DNA of 64,000 bases from JAICSD01 sp963836665 (GTDB taxonomy: Bacteria > Acidobacteriota > Vicinamibacteria > Vicinamibacterales > 2-12-FULL-66-21): assembly GCA_963836665.1 (NCBI GenBank), contig CAWIKL010000002.1, forward strand, positions 1,736,001 to 1,800,000, read 5' to 3'. The notes beneath the pieces are model-generated. The model saw only the letters and a list, made by a program, of their open reading frames with translations, did no database searches and had not been told where the DNA came from. The translations under genes were made by a program, and so were the position numbers. This document shows positions 26,220 through 37,731 of the stretch, piece after piece (the stretch's first letter is position 1; each line of letters starts with the position of its first letter).

Positions 26220-28127
26220 GTGGACACGCGAACGATTTTGCCGGGCGTTGCGGCGCTGGGGCTGGCGATGACGGCGGCCTGCCGGGCCCCGGGAGGGACG
26301 CCGCCCGCGCCGACCTTCACCAGGGACGTCGCGCCCATCGTCTTTACCAACTGCACGCCGTGCCATCGACCCGGCGAGGTCGCCCCCTTTCCACTCCTTT
26401 CGTACGCCGACGCCGCCAAGCATGCCGACGGCATGTCCGAGGAAACACGCAAACGTCACATGCCACCGTGGCTCCCCGATCGCGGCGACTTTGTCGTCCT
26501 CGGCGAGCGGCGATTGACGGCGGAGCAGATCGCAACGATCCAGCACTGGGTCGACGCGGGCAAGCCCGAAGGCAACCCGGCGGATCTGCCGCCGGCGCCG
26601 TCGTTTCCCGACGGCTGGCAGCTTGGGCGGCCCGATCTCGTCGTCAGTCCGGCCCGGCCCTTCACACTCGAACCGGGCGGCGAAGACGTCTATCGCAATC
26701 TCGTCATCCGCGCGCCCGCGACGACGGACGTCTTCGTGCGCGCGGTCGAGTTCCGCACCAACGGCGCGCCGATCCACCACGCCGTGATCCGCATCGATCG
26801 CTCCGGCGCTTCGCGCGCGCGCGACGGCGCTGATGGGCGGCCCGGCTTCGCTGGCATGGCGTGGCAGACGACGCAAGATCCGGAGGGGCAGTTCATCGGC
26901 TGGGCACCGGGCCGCGGCCCAATCGTGTCCCCCACCGGCATGCCATGGCGCCTCGACAAGGGGGCCGACCTCGTCGTCGAGCTGCACATGCTGCCGCCGA
27001 AGAAGCCGTCGGCGATCGCGCCGGCGATCGCGCTCTACTTCAGTGACGCGCCACCGGTGCGCACGCCACTGACGGTGAAGATGGGATCCAAACTGATCGA
27101 CATTCCGGCGGGCGCGAAGGCCTACGACGTGACCGACAGCTACGCGCTGCCGGTGGCCATCGACCTGCTCAGCGTCTATCCCCACGCCCACTATCTCGCG
27201 ACCGATATGTTGATCACCGCGACGTGGCCGGACGGCGCGACCAGGACGCTCCTCCACATTCCGCACTGGAGCTTCCACTGGCAGCAGGACTACCGCTACG
27301 CCACGCCCGTGTCGCTGCCGCGCGGCGCCGTGATCCGGATGCGCTATACCTACGACAACTCGGCCGGCAACGACGACAACCCGCACACGCCGCCGATCCG
27401 CGTGCGGCTCGGCCCGAACTCCACCGACGAGATGGCCGAGCTCGGCCTGCAAGTGCTGGCCACAACGCTTGCCGACGCCGCAACGCTGGTGCAGTCGTTC
27501 GTGGATCGCGACGCGCAGGCCAATGTCGCGTTTGGCGAGATGCGTGTGCACGAAGAGCCGCAGTCGGCCGAGACCCAGGCGTTTCTCGGCAAGAGCTACC
27601 TCGAGGTGGAGCGCTATGGCGACGCGCTCCCGCACCTCGAGGCCGCGGTGCGGCTCGACGCACGGGCCGCCGGGGCGGAGAGCGACCTCGGATCGGCGCT
27701 ACTCGCGCTGAACCAGATCCCCGACGCCGTCGCGCACCTGCAGCGGGCGGCGCAACTCGCGCCGCGCGACGAGACGATCCAGTTCAATCTCGGCAACGCC
27801 CTGACGCGCGTGTCTCGCCTGAACGAAGCGGCGGCCGCCTACCAGCGCGCGATCGCGGTCAACCCCGATTTCGCCGACGCGCACGTCAACCTCGGCACGC
27901 TGCTGTTCACTCACGGCCGCGTCAAGGATGCCCTGCCGCACCTCGTCCGCGCCGTCGAGCTGATGCCCAATTCCGCCGTCATCCACAGCGACTACGCCAG
28001 CGCCCTCGCGGCGTCCGGACGCTACGCGGAGGCCCTGGTCGAGACGCGCCGCGCTCTCGACCTGAACCCCGACTACGCACCGGCGCGCCAAAACCTGGCG
28101 CGACTGCAGCAGATGGGAATCAAGTAG
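26220..28127 (+). CDS. Lipoprotein fusing a cytochrome c motif, copper-monooxygenase-like domain and TPR repeats
   Basis: A 635-residue exported protein starting at GTG 26220, with lipobox LAMTAAC. Residues 45-49 are CTPCH, a single c-type haem motif in a context (TRDVAPIVFTNCTPCHRPGEVAPF) typical of planctomycete and acidobacterial cytochrome-like domains. Residues about 150-400 carry IHHAVIRID, VVELHM and YPHAHYLATDM, which match the copper ligands (HH, H; HxH, M) of PHM-type, ascorbate-dependent copper monooxygenases. From about 440 to the end there are five TPR repeats (AHLQRAAQLAPRDETIQFNLGNAL and others). The reaction is unknown; oxidation of a substrate with haem-delivered electrons is the inference. 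Divergent from the glycoside hydrolase gene with only 38 bases between starts. Confidence 0.82.
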   Translation: MDTRTILPGVAALGLAMTAACRAPGGTPPAPTFTRDVAPIVFTNCTPCHRPGEVAPFPLLSYADAAKHADGMSEETRKRHMPPWLPDRGDFVVLGERRLTAEQIATIQHWVDAGKPEGNPADLPPAPSFPDGWQLGRPDLVVSPARPFTLEPGGEDVYRNLVIRAPATTDVFVRAVEFRTNGAPIHHAVIRIDRSGASRARDGADGRPGFAGMAWQTTQDPEGQFIGWAPGRGPIVSPTGMPWRLDKGADLVVELHMLPPKKPSAIAPAIALYFSDAPPVRTPLTVKMGSKLIDIPAGAKAYDVTDSYALPVAIDLLSVYPHAHYLATDMLITATWPDGATRTLLHIPHWSFHWQQDYRYATPVSLPRGAVIRMRYTYDNSAGNDDNPHTPPIRVRLGPNSTDEMAELGLQVLATTLADAATLVQSFVDRDAQANVAFGEMRVHEEPQSAETQAFLGKSYLEVERYGDALPHLEAAVRLDARAAGAESDLGSALLALNQIPDAVAHLQRAAQLAPRDETIQFNLGNALTRVSRLNEAAAAYQRAIAVNPDFADAHVNLGTLLFTHGRVKDALPHLVRAVELMPNSAVIHSDYASALAASGRYAEALVETRRALDLNPDYAPARQNLARLQQMGIK

Positions 28128-28131
28128 CCAC

Positions 28132-29220
28132 CTACTTGCGCGGAAAAATCACCGGCAGCACTTCGTCGGTGGTATAGACGCAGCGATCGTTGTGCCCGCA
28201 TTCAGGCACGATCTGAACGCTGTGTTTCGCACCGAGCTTCTCGTTGACGAACTTTACATAGGCCTCGCCGCGGGCGCGGCGCGTCGCCCCTTGCGCCATG
28301 GCATTGCATGACGAATCGAAGCCGCCGAGCGGCAGCGTGTCTACCTGCGACAGCAGGTAGGTCGTCGGGCGCCCGACGAGCTGCTTTTTCAATTGATCGT
28401 CGGAAGTGCCCGCCGTGTAACCGCTCGCGCGCTGCGTCAGTCCGAACGGCCACTTGTCGTAGGTTTGCGCGCTGCTGGCGCAATTTCCCGACGGCTGATA
28501 CGCGCCGTAGGAGAACTTCGTGTGCGGGGTCTCTTCCTTCCAGCCCAGCCCCGCCGCTTCCGGCGTCGCGTCGTCCACCGGCAGCGGCCGCGTCGGATCC
28601 GGCCACGCGTAACTCGATGGATTGGCAACGACGTAGGTGACGGCGACGCCGAGCGATTCGTCGACCTTGTTGGCCATCTCGTAACGCGCCACGAACTGGC
28701 CACCCGCGGAGTGGCCGGCCACGACGATCGCCTGCAGGTTCGGGAACGTCTTCTTGTCGGCGAGGCGGCGCAGGATCTCGTCGACGAAGTCGAAGGACGT
28801 CAAGTCTTTGTGCGCGGGCGAGGCGCCGCCTGATCGCCAGCTGTCGCCGCCGCAACTCCAGCTGACTTCATTCGTGTCGAGCGTGTCGTGGCAGCTGCCG
28901 TCGGCCGACGCGATGCGCGGCGCGATGACGATCGCATCGTCGAGGGCGCCCGCGAGGAACGCCGCCGTCGTGGCGGTGCGGAAGTAGTGATCGGCGTTGC
29001 GGTTGGTGCCGTGCACCATGATCAGCGCGCGGCGGATGTTGGGATTCACCTTGTCGAGCGGATACGTCGTGTAGACCAGAGAGCGGGCCGGGCCGCCCTT
29101 CAACGTGACGAACTGCGTGCACCTCGTTTCGGCGGCGGTGCAGGGCGCGTTGGCGGCGACGGTGACCTGGGCGGCGAGCAGGAGCGTCCACATGGCGAAC
29201 CATAATATAGTGCGCGGCAT
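28132..29220 (-). CDS. Secreted alpha/beta hydrolase (lipase/esterase-like)
   Basis: A 362-residue exported hydrolase. I start it at ATG 29220, giving the signal peptide MPRTILWFAMWTLLLAAQVTVA; the shorter ATG 29193 would lack the basic start. The mature part has IMVHGTNRNADHYF (oxyanion-hole region), VVAGHSAGGQFVARYEM with the GxSxG nucleophile, and PECGHNDRCVYT with the likely catalytic His near the end. Eight or more cysteines in the mature part suggest disulfides. The substrate is unknown. Its start codon overlaps that of the divergent BNR-propeller gene within the tetranucleotide CATG at 29218-29221. Its stop lies 4 bases from the stop of the convergent TPR lipoprotein gene. Confidence 0.8.
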   Translation of the reverse strand: MPRTILWFAMWTLLLAAQVTVAANAPCTAAETRCTQFVTLKGGPARSLVYTTYPLDKVNPNIRRALIMVHGTNRNADHYFRTATTAAFLAGALDDAIVIAPRIASADGSCHDTLDTNEVSWSCGGDSWRSGGASPAHKDLTSFDFVDEILRRLADKKTFPNLQAIVVAGHSAGGQFVARYEMANKVDESLGVAVTYVVANPSSYAWPDPTRPLPVDDATPEAAGLGWKEETPHTKFSYGAYQPSGNCASSAQTYDKWPFGLTQRASGYTAGTSDDQLKKQLVGRPTTYLLSQVDTLPLGGFDSSCNAMAQGATRRARGEAYVKFVNEKLGAKHSVQIVPECGHNDRCVYTTDEVLPVIFPRK

Positions 29221-31990
29221 GAGACGGTCGTTCGCCTTCGCCGTCTTCCTCCTAGCGGCCGGCATCGTTGCGCAGGTCCAGGAGCCGGACAAACCCGAGC
29301 ACTTCTCACCGCTCGGCTTCGAGGGACTGCGCGCCTACATGCAGGCGTATCCCGGCGACGTCGGATCGCTTCCTGTCTTCACGGCGTCCTCAGGCAAATA
29401 CTGGGTGTTCCGCGGCATCGCCTATCGCGGCGCGCAGCCTCAGGGGGCGGCGTGGTCGAGCCTCGGACCGCTCAGCACCACCGACGGCGGCGCCAGCGGG
29501 ACCGGCAACTTCTCGGGTCGCGTGGCCGCGCTGGCCATCTCGCCGGCGTGCGTAGTGAACGGTCCGTGCCGCCTCTGGGTGGGAACGGCCGGCGGCGGCG
29601 TGTGGCGCACCGACAACGCCATGGATCCAACCGACCCGCAGTGGCGATGGATCGGGCAAGGGCTTGGCACCAACAGCATCGGCGCGCTTACTGTCGACGG
29701 CAACGACGGCAGCGGCAACACCATCTTCGTCGGCACCGGCGAAACGAACACACCGCAAAACTCCGGCGCGGGCACCGGCCTCTACCGCTCCACCGACGGG
29801 GGCGATCACTGGACGCGCGTCTCGACCAACATCGTCGATCCGGCCGTCTCACCGTCGGCGATCGACTTCACATCCACGCGCGGCATCAGCTCGATCGTGA
29901 TCGAGCCGGGCAACGCCGCGACGATCTACGTCGGCACGACGACGGCGATGCTGGGCATGACGGGGGTCCGCGGCGGGCAGAGCCAGATCACCGGCTACCC
30001 GCAGCCGCGCGTCGGTCTCTACAAGACGATCGACGGCGGATCGACGTGGACACTGGCGTGGGTGCCACCGCGTGATCCGGTGATTCCGCCCAACCCAAAC
30101 GCGGCCGTCGGCGCGGGGGACACGATGATTGGCGTGCGCGCGGTCGCGCTCGACCCGAAGGACGCGCGCACGGTCTATGTCAGCGCCTGGAACAACGCCG
30201 TCCACCGCTCGTCGCCGCGGCTGGAGAACGGCGACCTGTCTTTCAAAGCCGTGTTCGCGATCGACGGTTACGAGGGGTTTCAGGATCTCGCCATGTTCGC
30301 GCTGACCGAGATCGACGGCCACACCCGGATGTATGCCTACGCCGGCACGCTCGACATCCTGACGCAAGCGCTCTATCGCCTCGACAACGCCGATGTCCCC
30401 GCGTCGGCGCTCGTCACGGGTGGCGGTGCGGCGGCGCGCAACACGGCGTTGTGGAAGCGGATGACGGCGAGCGATACGTCGCCGGCGTCGAGCAGCTCCG
30501 GCCTGTGCGGCTCGCAGTGTTTCTACGATCTCGTCGTCGCCACGCCGCCAGACCGTCCCGACACGGTGCTCCTCGGCGGCGTCGCCCAGCCGCAATTCGG
30601 CGACGGTACGATTCGATCGACCGACGCCGGCGCCAGCTTCCAGGCGTTCGGCAGCGACACCCAGCGCAACGCCGCGCACGTCGACGTCCGCGCCATCGCC
30701 TTTCACCCGAGAGCCCCAGACATCGCTTTTGTCGGGTCCGACGGCGGCGTCGTCCGTAGCGACGGCACGTTCGCCAGCGCCACGTCGCGGTGCGGCCAGA
30801 GCGCCACGGCCGCGTGCGCGAGCTACTTTTCCTCGGTGCCGTCGCGGCTCTACTTCCTCAACCGCGGCCTGCAGACGCTGCAGTTCTACAACGTGTCGCC
30901 GGATCCGCGCGCGCCTCTCGATCGGCTGATGGGCGGCCTGCAGGACAACGGCACGATCTGGATCGACGGCAGCGGATCGCCTGGCATGTGGAAGAGCGTC
31001 TTTCCGGCCGGCGACGGCACGTCGGCATCCGGTTTCCACCCGTCGCGAGCGGGCGTCCTCTTCGCCAGCTTCCAGAGCAACAACTTCTTCGTCAACTTCG
31101 CCAACGGCGATCCCGCGCGCTGGGTCCGCACCGGAGACCCGATCCGCGCCGCCGACGAGCGCGCCTCGATCACGGCGTCAACCGGGCGTCAGTTCCTGTC
31201 GTTCGACGAGGTCAAGCCCGACACGCAGTTCACCGGCTTCCAGCACGTGTGGCGGACCAACGACAATGGCGGCAACCAGGCGTCCCTCGAGGCCGGTTGC
31301 CGATCGCTGGCGCCGGCGCCGGCCAACTGCGGCGACTGGGTGCCGCTCGGCGTCGCCTATCCCTTTGCCGCGGGCTCGACACCCGACTCGGCGAGCCGCG
31401 GCCCTGGCGATCTGACCGGCGACGTCTACGGGACCGATCGCCGCGGCGGCATCATCGTCGCCGCCGAGCGCTCGCCGCTCGACACCGGCACGTTGTGGGG
31501 GGCGACCAGCTTCGGCCGACTGTTCGTCTCGAAGAACGCCGATGCCGCCGGCCCCGACGTCATGTTCACCCGCATCGACACGCCGGTCGTGCCCAACCGT
31601 TTCGTCACGCGCCTCGTCGCCGACCGCACCGATGTCAACGCGGCGTGGGTGGCCTATTCCGGCTTCAACGCGCTGACGCCCTCCTCGCCAGGCCATGTCT
31701 TCCGCGTCGTCTTCAATCCTTCGTCACGCCTGGCCACGTTCACTTCGCTCGACCGTGATCTCGGCGATCTGCCGATCAACACGCTGGCGGTGGACGATGT
31801 GAAGGGGGACATCTATGCGGGAACCGATTACGGTCCGCTGGTGCTGCGCAAGAGCGCATCTTCCTGGCAGCTTGCCGGAGCGGGATTCCCGGAGGCGCTG
31901 ATCGTGGACCTGCGCTACATGCCGGCACAGCGGCTCCTCATCGCGGCGACGCACGGGCTGGGGATCTTCTATCTCCGGCTGGATCCCTGA
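29219..31990 (+). CDS. Large exported BNR/Asp-box beta-propeller protein (sialidase/sortilin-like fold)
   Basis: A 923-residue secreted protein starting MRRSFAFAVFLLAAGIVAQ, a clear signal peptide. At least three Asp-box (S/T-x-D-x-G-x-x-W/F) turns are visible: GLYRSTDGGDHWTRVS, GLYKTIDGGSTWTLAW and IRSTDAGASFQAFGS, together with GTAGGGVWRTDN and GTDYGPLVLRKS. These mark two seven-to-ten-bladed propellers as in sialidases, xyloglucanases (GH74) and VPS10 proteins. I see no sialidase FRIP motif or arginine triad, so enzymatic sialidase activity is unlikely; GH74-like or purely binding roles remain open. The start codon overlaps the divergent esterase start; an AT-rich CATAAT at 29201-29206 may be its -10 element, which would give a nearly leaderless mRNA. 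Confidence 0.75.
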   Translation: MRRSFAFAVFLLAAGIVAQVQEPDKPEHFSPLGFEGLRAYMQAYPGDVGSLPVFTASSGKYWVFRGIAYRGAQPQGAAWSSLGPLSTTDGGASGTGNFSGRVAALAISPACVVNGPCRLWVGTAGGGVWRTDNAMDPTDPQWRWIGQGLGTNSIGALTVDGNDGSGNTIFVGTGETNTPQNSGAGTGLYRSTDGGDHWTRVSTNIVDPAVSPSAIDFTSTRGISSIVIEPGNAATIYVGTTTAMLGMTGVRGGQSQITGYPQPRVGLYKTIDGGSTWTLAWVPPRDPVIPPNPNAAVGAGDTMIGVRAVALDPKDARTVYVSAWNNAVHRSSPRLENGDLSFKAVFAIDGYEGFQDLAMFALTEIDGHTRMYAYAGTLDILTQALYRLDNADVPASALVTGGGAAARNTALWKRMTASDTSPASSSSGLCGSQCFYDLVVATPPDRPDTVLLGGVAQPQFGDGTIRSTDAGASFQAFGSDTQRNAAHVDVRAIAFHPRAPDIAFVGSDGGVVRSDGTFASATSRCGQSATAACASYFSSVPSRLYFLNRGLQTLQFYNVSPDPRAPLDRLMGGLQDNGTIWIDGSGSPGMWKSVFPAGDGTSASGFHPSRAGVLFASFQSNNFFVNFANGDPARWVRTGDPIRAADERASITASTGRQFLSFDEVKPDTQFTGFQHVWRTNDNGGNQASLEAGCRSLAPAPANCGDWVPLGVAYPFAAGSTPDSASRGPGDLTGDVYGTDRRGGIIVAAERSPLDTGTLWGATSFGRLFVSKNADAAGPDVMFTRIDTPVVPNRFVTRLVADRTDVNAAWVAYSGFNALTPSSPGHVFRVVFNPSSRLATFTSLDRDLGDLPINTLAVDDVKGDIYAGTDYGPLVLRKSASSWQLAGAGFPEALIVDLRYMPAQRLLIAATHGLGIFYLRLDP

Positions 31991-32024
31991 CCAGGCACTT
32001 ACCAGTGCCGGTTGCCGGCCTCGG

Positions 32025-33077
32025 CTAAAAGCGCCGTGAGACGGCGATCGACAGGGTCGTTCGCGCGACGATGCCCCCCTTGAAGACCTCGAAGTTCGCC
32101 AGCGGCGTGCCGCTGAGCGACGACACGCGGCCGGTGGCTGGGTCGTTGCTGAACTGGATCGCGGGATTGGTGAACGACTCGATGAAGCCGGCCGGCGAGC
32201 CGCGGACGACCAATGGCTGCGCGTCGAGCGTCATCCGCGTCGGATCGGGCCCGATCAGCCAGCGTGCGTCGGCGCGGAGCGCCCACTTCGGCGAGAGATC
32301 GCGGCGCACGCCGCCGCCGGCGACGACCGCGAACGTCGTCGAGCGGGTTACGTGGATGGAGACCTTATCCGCTTCCGCGATCGGGACCTCACCGAGAATC
32401 GATGCCGTGTAGCGCCCCTGGATCTCCGCCGAGAAGACGGCATGCGTGGGAAACACCGCTCCGCCGCCGACCGTGACGTATGGCTGCAGCGCGGGATGGG
32501 AGCCGATGTCGTGGTTGAACGCGGCGGTCACCGCGGTTTCATCATACGGACCGTCCACGGTGGCGTGCTGCGTGACCACACTCGAGGCGGCGAACGGACC
32601 GGTCGAGAATAGATCGCGAAAGGCGCCCTCGAATCCAGCCGTCGACGTCTCGACGGCCGCGGCCAGCTTTCCCGTATCGATGGCGTGTCCGGCCGTCCTG
32701 CCGACCGACATCTCGAGTGCGGCTCGCGGCGTGATCCACCGGCGCACACGCATGCCGAACGTGGCGGTCCGTGACGTCCCGATCGGCGCGAACATGCCAT
32801 CGAGCGGCGTGATGCGGCTGGTCAGGCCAAAGTCATCGAGCACGCCATTGAGCAGCGACGCGCCGTCGCCGAAAAGCCACGACGGCGTCGCACGCGCCGG
32901 AAACGTCGGCGTCGACGTGACGATCGGCGGTCCGGCCGCCGGCAGTACCCGGCCGCCGGCGCTCGTCGGCTGCCAGGCGAGCACCCCTCCGTAGCCTTCG
33001 ACTTCCCAGCGGCGGTCCTGCGCGGAGACGACCCCTGGCAGGAACACTCCGATCAGAACGAAAACGCAGGGACGCAT
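32025..33077 (-). CDS. Outer-membrane beta-barrel protein
   Basis: A 350-residue protein with signal peptide MRPCVFVLIGVFLPGVVSAQ, start ATG 33077. The mature sequence alternates polar and hydrophobic residues in strand-length segments (RWEVEGYGGVLAWQ, TATFGMRVRRWITPRAALEMSVG, ALQPYVTVGGGAVFP, STTFAVVAGGGVRRDLSPKWALRADARWLIG) and ends TTLSIAVSRRF. A C-terminal Phe after alternating residues is the recognition signal of outer-membrane barrels. About ten strands are likely. It has no recognisable family motif. It is convergent with the BNR propeller gene and divergent from the PadR gene; the 100-base gap between the divergent starts holds the PadR promoter and operator. Confidence 0.75.
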   Translation of the reverse strand: MRPCVFVLIGVFLPGVVSAQDRRWEVEGYGGVLAWQPTSAGGRVLPAAGPPIVTSTPTFPARATPSWLFGDGASLLNGVLDDFGLTSRITPLDGMFAPIGTSRTATFGMRVRRWITPRAALEMSVGRTAGHAIDTGKLAAAVETSTAGFEGAFRDLFSTGPFAASSVVTQHATVDGPYDETAVTAAFNHDIGSHPALQPYVTVGGGAVFPTHAVFSAEIQGRYTASILGEVPIAEADKVSIHVTRSTTFAVVAGGGVRRDLSPKWALRADARWLIGPDPTRMTLDAQPLVVRGSPAGFIESFTNPAIQFSNDPATGRVSSLSGTPLANFEVFKGGIVARTTLSIAVSRRF

Positions 33078-33103
33078 CGCGGGGGAAGGATACATCTCTC
33101 CCG

Positions 33104-33133
33104 TTGACAATCTACAAGAGACGAAGGTACGCT
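33104..33133 (+). promoter_or_regulatory. Promoter of the PadR-ADOP operon
   Basis: A perfect TTGACA (33104-33109) and a TACGCT (33128-33133) are separated by 18 bases, 45 bases upstream of the PadR start codon. The -10 element lies under the inverted repeat at 33114-33138. Confidence 0.55.
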
Positions 33134-33138
33134 CTTGT
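33114..33138. promoter_or_regulatory. Perfect inverted repeat, candidate PadR operator
   Basis: ACAAGAG (33114-33120) and CTCTTGT (33132-33138) are perfect 7-bp arms with an 11-base centre. The repeat covers the spacer and -10 of the promoter just upstream of the padR-type gene. PadR proteins bind palindromes as dimers and commonly repress their own operon, so autoregulation of PadR-ADOP is the inference. Confidence 0.6.
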
Positions 33139-33177
33139 CGATTACCGACAGGAAAGCATCGGGCGGAGGTGGAGGGG

Positions 33178-33507
33178 ATGGCGCCAAAGTCAGACTTGCT
33201 GCAAGGGACCCTGGATCTGCTCATCCTGCGTACGCTCTCTGAGGGCGCTATGCACGGGTGGGGAATCTCGCAGCGCATCCAGCAGGTGTCGAAGGACGTG
33301 CTGCAGGTGAACCAGGGATCGCTGTATCCCGCGCTGCATCGGCTCGAGCAGCAGGGCCTGATCGAGGCGGAATGGGGCAATTCGGACAACAACCGGCAGG
33401 CGAAGTTCTACCAACTGACGCGCGACGGGCGGAAACAGCTCACCGAGGAGACGAAGAACTGGGAACGTCTCTCGACCGCGGTCGCGCGCGTGCTTGCCGG
33501 CCTCTGA
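33178..33507 (+). CDS. PadR-family transcriptional regulator
   Basis: A 109-residue winged-helix repressor. The PadR signature is complete: LLQGTLDLLILRTLSEGAMHGWGISQRI, then VNQGSLYPALHRLEQQGLIEAEWG as recognition helix and wing, and FYQLTRDGRKQL. I choose ATG 33178, which follows GGAGG at 33164-33168 by about nine bases. The C-terminal dimerisation helix is short, as in the ADOP-linked subgroup. The gene lies 12 bases ahead of the ADOP permease gene, the standard arrangement of this pair in Acidobacteriota. PadR members sense phenolics, antibiotics or other small ligands; the ligand here is unknown. Confidence 0.92.
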   Translation: MAPKSDLLQGTLDLLILRTLSEGAMHGWGISQRIQQVSKDVLQVNQGSLYPALHRLEQQGLIEAEWGNSDNNRQAKFYQLTRDGRKQLTEETKNWERLSTAVARVLAGL

Positions 33508-33519
33508 TGGAGGCCCGCC

Positions 33520-36219
<2,700 letters not shown>

Positions 36220-36291
36220 CGACCGCCAGACGCAGAAAGGACACCCGAACGCAGGTCAGGTTGGCACCGGGCTGGCATTACCGCGGTCGTG

Positions 36292-37638
36292 ATGCCCGTC
36301 CGTGCCGCCGCGCTTCTCATCGCCGCCGCCATGGCGGCCGCCGCTCAGCAAGCTCAGCCGACAGACCATCTGGCGTCGCTGCTAGACGGCAATGACGTAA
36401 TCGAGCTGAAGCTCGAGGCACCGCTGAAGCAGTTGTTCGAGACAGGTTCCGACGACGAGAACGTCAGCGTGTCTGGAACGCTGACCTACAGCAATGGACG
36501 TACTGGTAGCGAGGTCGTGCTGCGCGACGTGGCGGTGTCGGTCCGCGGACACACGAGCCGGCGCGAGTCGGAGTGTACCTTTCCGAAGCTGAAATTGAAG
36601 CTCAAGGGGTCGGGCAGCCTCAAGATCGGGACGCACTGCGGCGAGTCGGCCGACGGTCAACTGACCGACAAGTATGGACGCCTTGCCAACGAAAAGTCTC
36701 CGCTCCGCGAGACGCTCGCCTACCGGATGCTGGAGGCGGCCGGTGTACCGACGCTGCGCGCGCGGCCGGCACGAATCACCTACATCGACAGCGCCGCTGC
36801 ACAGCCCCTGACGCGCAACAGTCTCCTGCTCGAAGACGACGACGAGGCCATGAAGCGAGTCGGCGGAACGGCTGAAGTGACGATGGACACTTTCGGCAAC
36901 GTGGCGTCGCGGCATGCCGGCGGCGATGCCGGGCTCATCGTCTTCGGCGAGTCCCTGGTCGGCAACTTCGACTGGTGCCTCAACTTCGCGCCCGACGACA
37001 TTTACCGCTGCGACGCTGCCAAGCCGCTGTGGAACGTGCTGGCCTTCGAACGCAGCGGCGGGACCGGGCTGATGATGAAAGATCTCGATCTCGCCGGGAT
37101 CGTCGTCGGCCGCCACGCCTGGTTCGACACGGTGTGGAACCGCGCCTTCGTGCCATCGAAATCGCCGATCGCGATCGAGGTGCTCAGCCAGGTGCAGCGC
37201 GCGCGATCGCTCTTTCCGCGCGAGACGCTCGACGGACTGCGGCGCAACTTCGTCGATCGGCGCGCCGCCATCCTTGCGGTCATCCAGGCGGCGCCGGTCG
37301 ACGGGGACGGACGCGCGCTGGCGCGTGAGTACGCCGACGAATTCTTCAAGGCGATCGAGCGGGATGAGGAGTTCTACCGTCCGGTCGTCGCGCGCACGGG
37401 CGTGCAGGTCTACGTGGATGCGCAGCGAACCAAGGAAGCGTGCGGGGCGAAAGATGTGATGCGTCCGGGGACCCCAGTCAACGAACTGCAGCGGTCCGGG
37501 CCAATGAGCCAGGTCGTTGTCCTCGACGCACTGTGGCGGTGGGCGACCAAGACGCCATGCAAGAGCGTGCAGAGCGGATCGGTGTGGATCGCGTCGGACG
37601 CGATCGCGAACGATTACCCTCCCGCAAGAAATCGCTGA
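36292..37638 (+). CDS. Exported CotH-kinase-like protein
   Basis: A 448-residue secreted protein starting at ATG 36292 (signal MPVRAAALLIAAAMAAAA). The segments IELKLEAPLKQLF, VSVRGHTSR, TFPKLKLKLKGSG, LRETLAYRMLEAAGVPTLRARPARITYID and, later, GNFDWCLNFAPDDIYRCDAA with MMKDLDLAGI resemble the CotH atypical-kinase fold, in which RG, K and D residues bind ATP and phosphorylate coat proteins. The match is by pattern only. A pair of cysteines in CNFAP/YRCD and one in HCGES may form disulfides. It follows the ADOP gene by 72 bases on the same strand. If it is a kinase it would act outside the cytoplasm, which is unusual because ATP is scarce there. Alternative: an unrelated hypothetical protein. 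Confidence 0.6.
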   Translation: MPVRAAALLIAAAMAAAAQQAQPTDHLASLLDGNDVIELKLEAPLKQLFETGSDDENVSVSGTLTYSNGRTGSEVVLRDVAVSVRGHTSRRESECTFPKLKLKLKGSGSLKIGTHCGESADGQLTDKYGRLANEKSPLRETLAYRMLEAAGVPTLRARPARITYIDSAAAQPLTRNSLLLEDDDEAMKRVGGTAEVTMDTFGNVASRHAGGDAGLIVFGESLVGNFDWCLNFAPDDIYRCDAAKPLWNVLAFERSGGTGLMMKDLDLAGIVVGRHAWFDTVWNRAFVPSKSPIAIEVLSQVQRARSLFPRETLDGLRRNFVDRRAAILAVIQAAPVDGDGRALAREYADEFFKAIERDEEFYRPVVARTGVQVYVDAQRTKEACGAKDVMRPGTPVNELQRSGPMSQVVVLDALWRWATKTPCKSVQSGSVWIASDAIANDYPPARNR

Positions 37639-37731
37639 ACGGAACGCGGAACCATTCGTAGTGTCCAACTGAATCCAGGAAGGACACGTCTAAGGCTAGG
37701 TGCGCCTTGGCGGGTCGAGGAGGACCTTCGA

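Noticed and set aside
29219..31990. Active sialidase
   Set aside because: Asp-box turns are present but the FRIP motif and arginine triad are not seen, so only the propeller fold is claimed.
37661..37687. GTGTCC/GGACAC inverted repeat before the TonB-partner gene
   Set aside because: Six-base arms with a 15-base gap and no T-run; too weak to call as terminator or operator.
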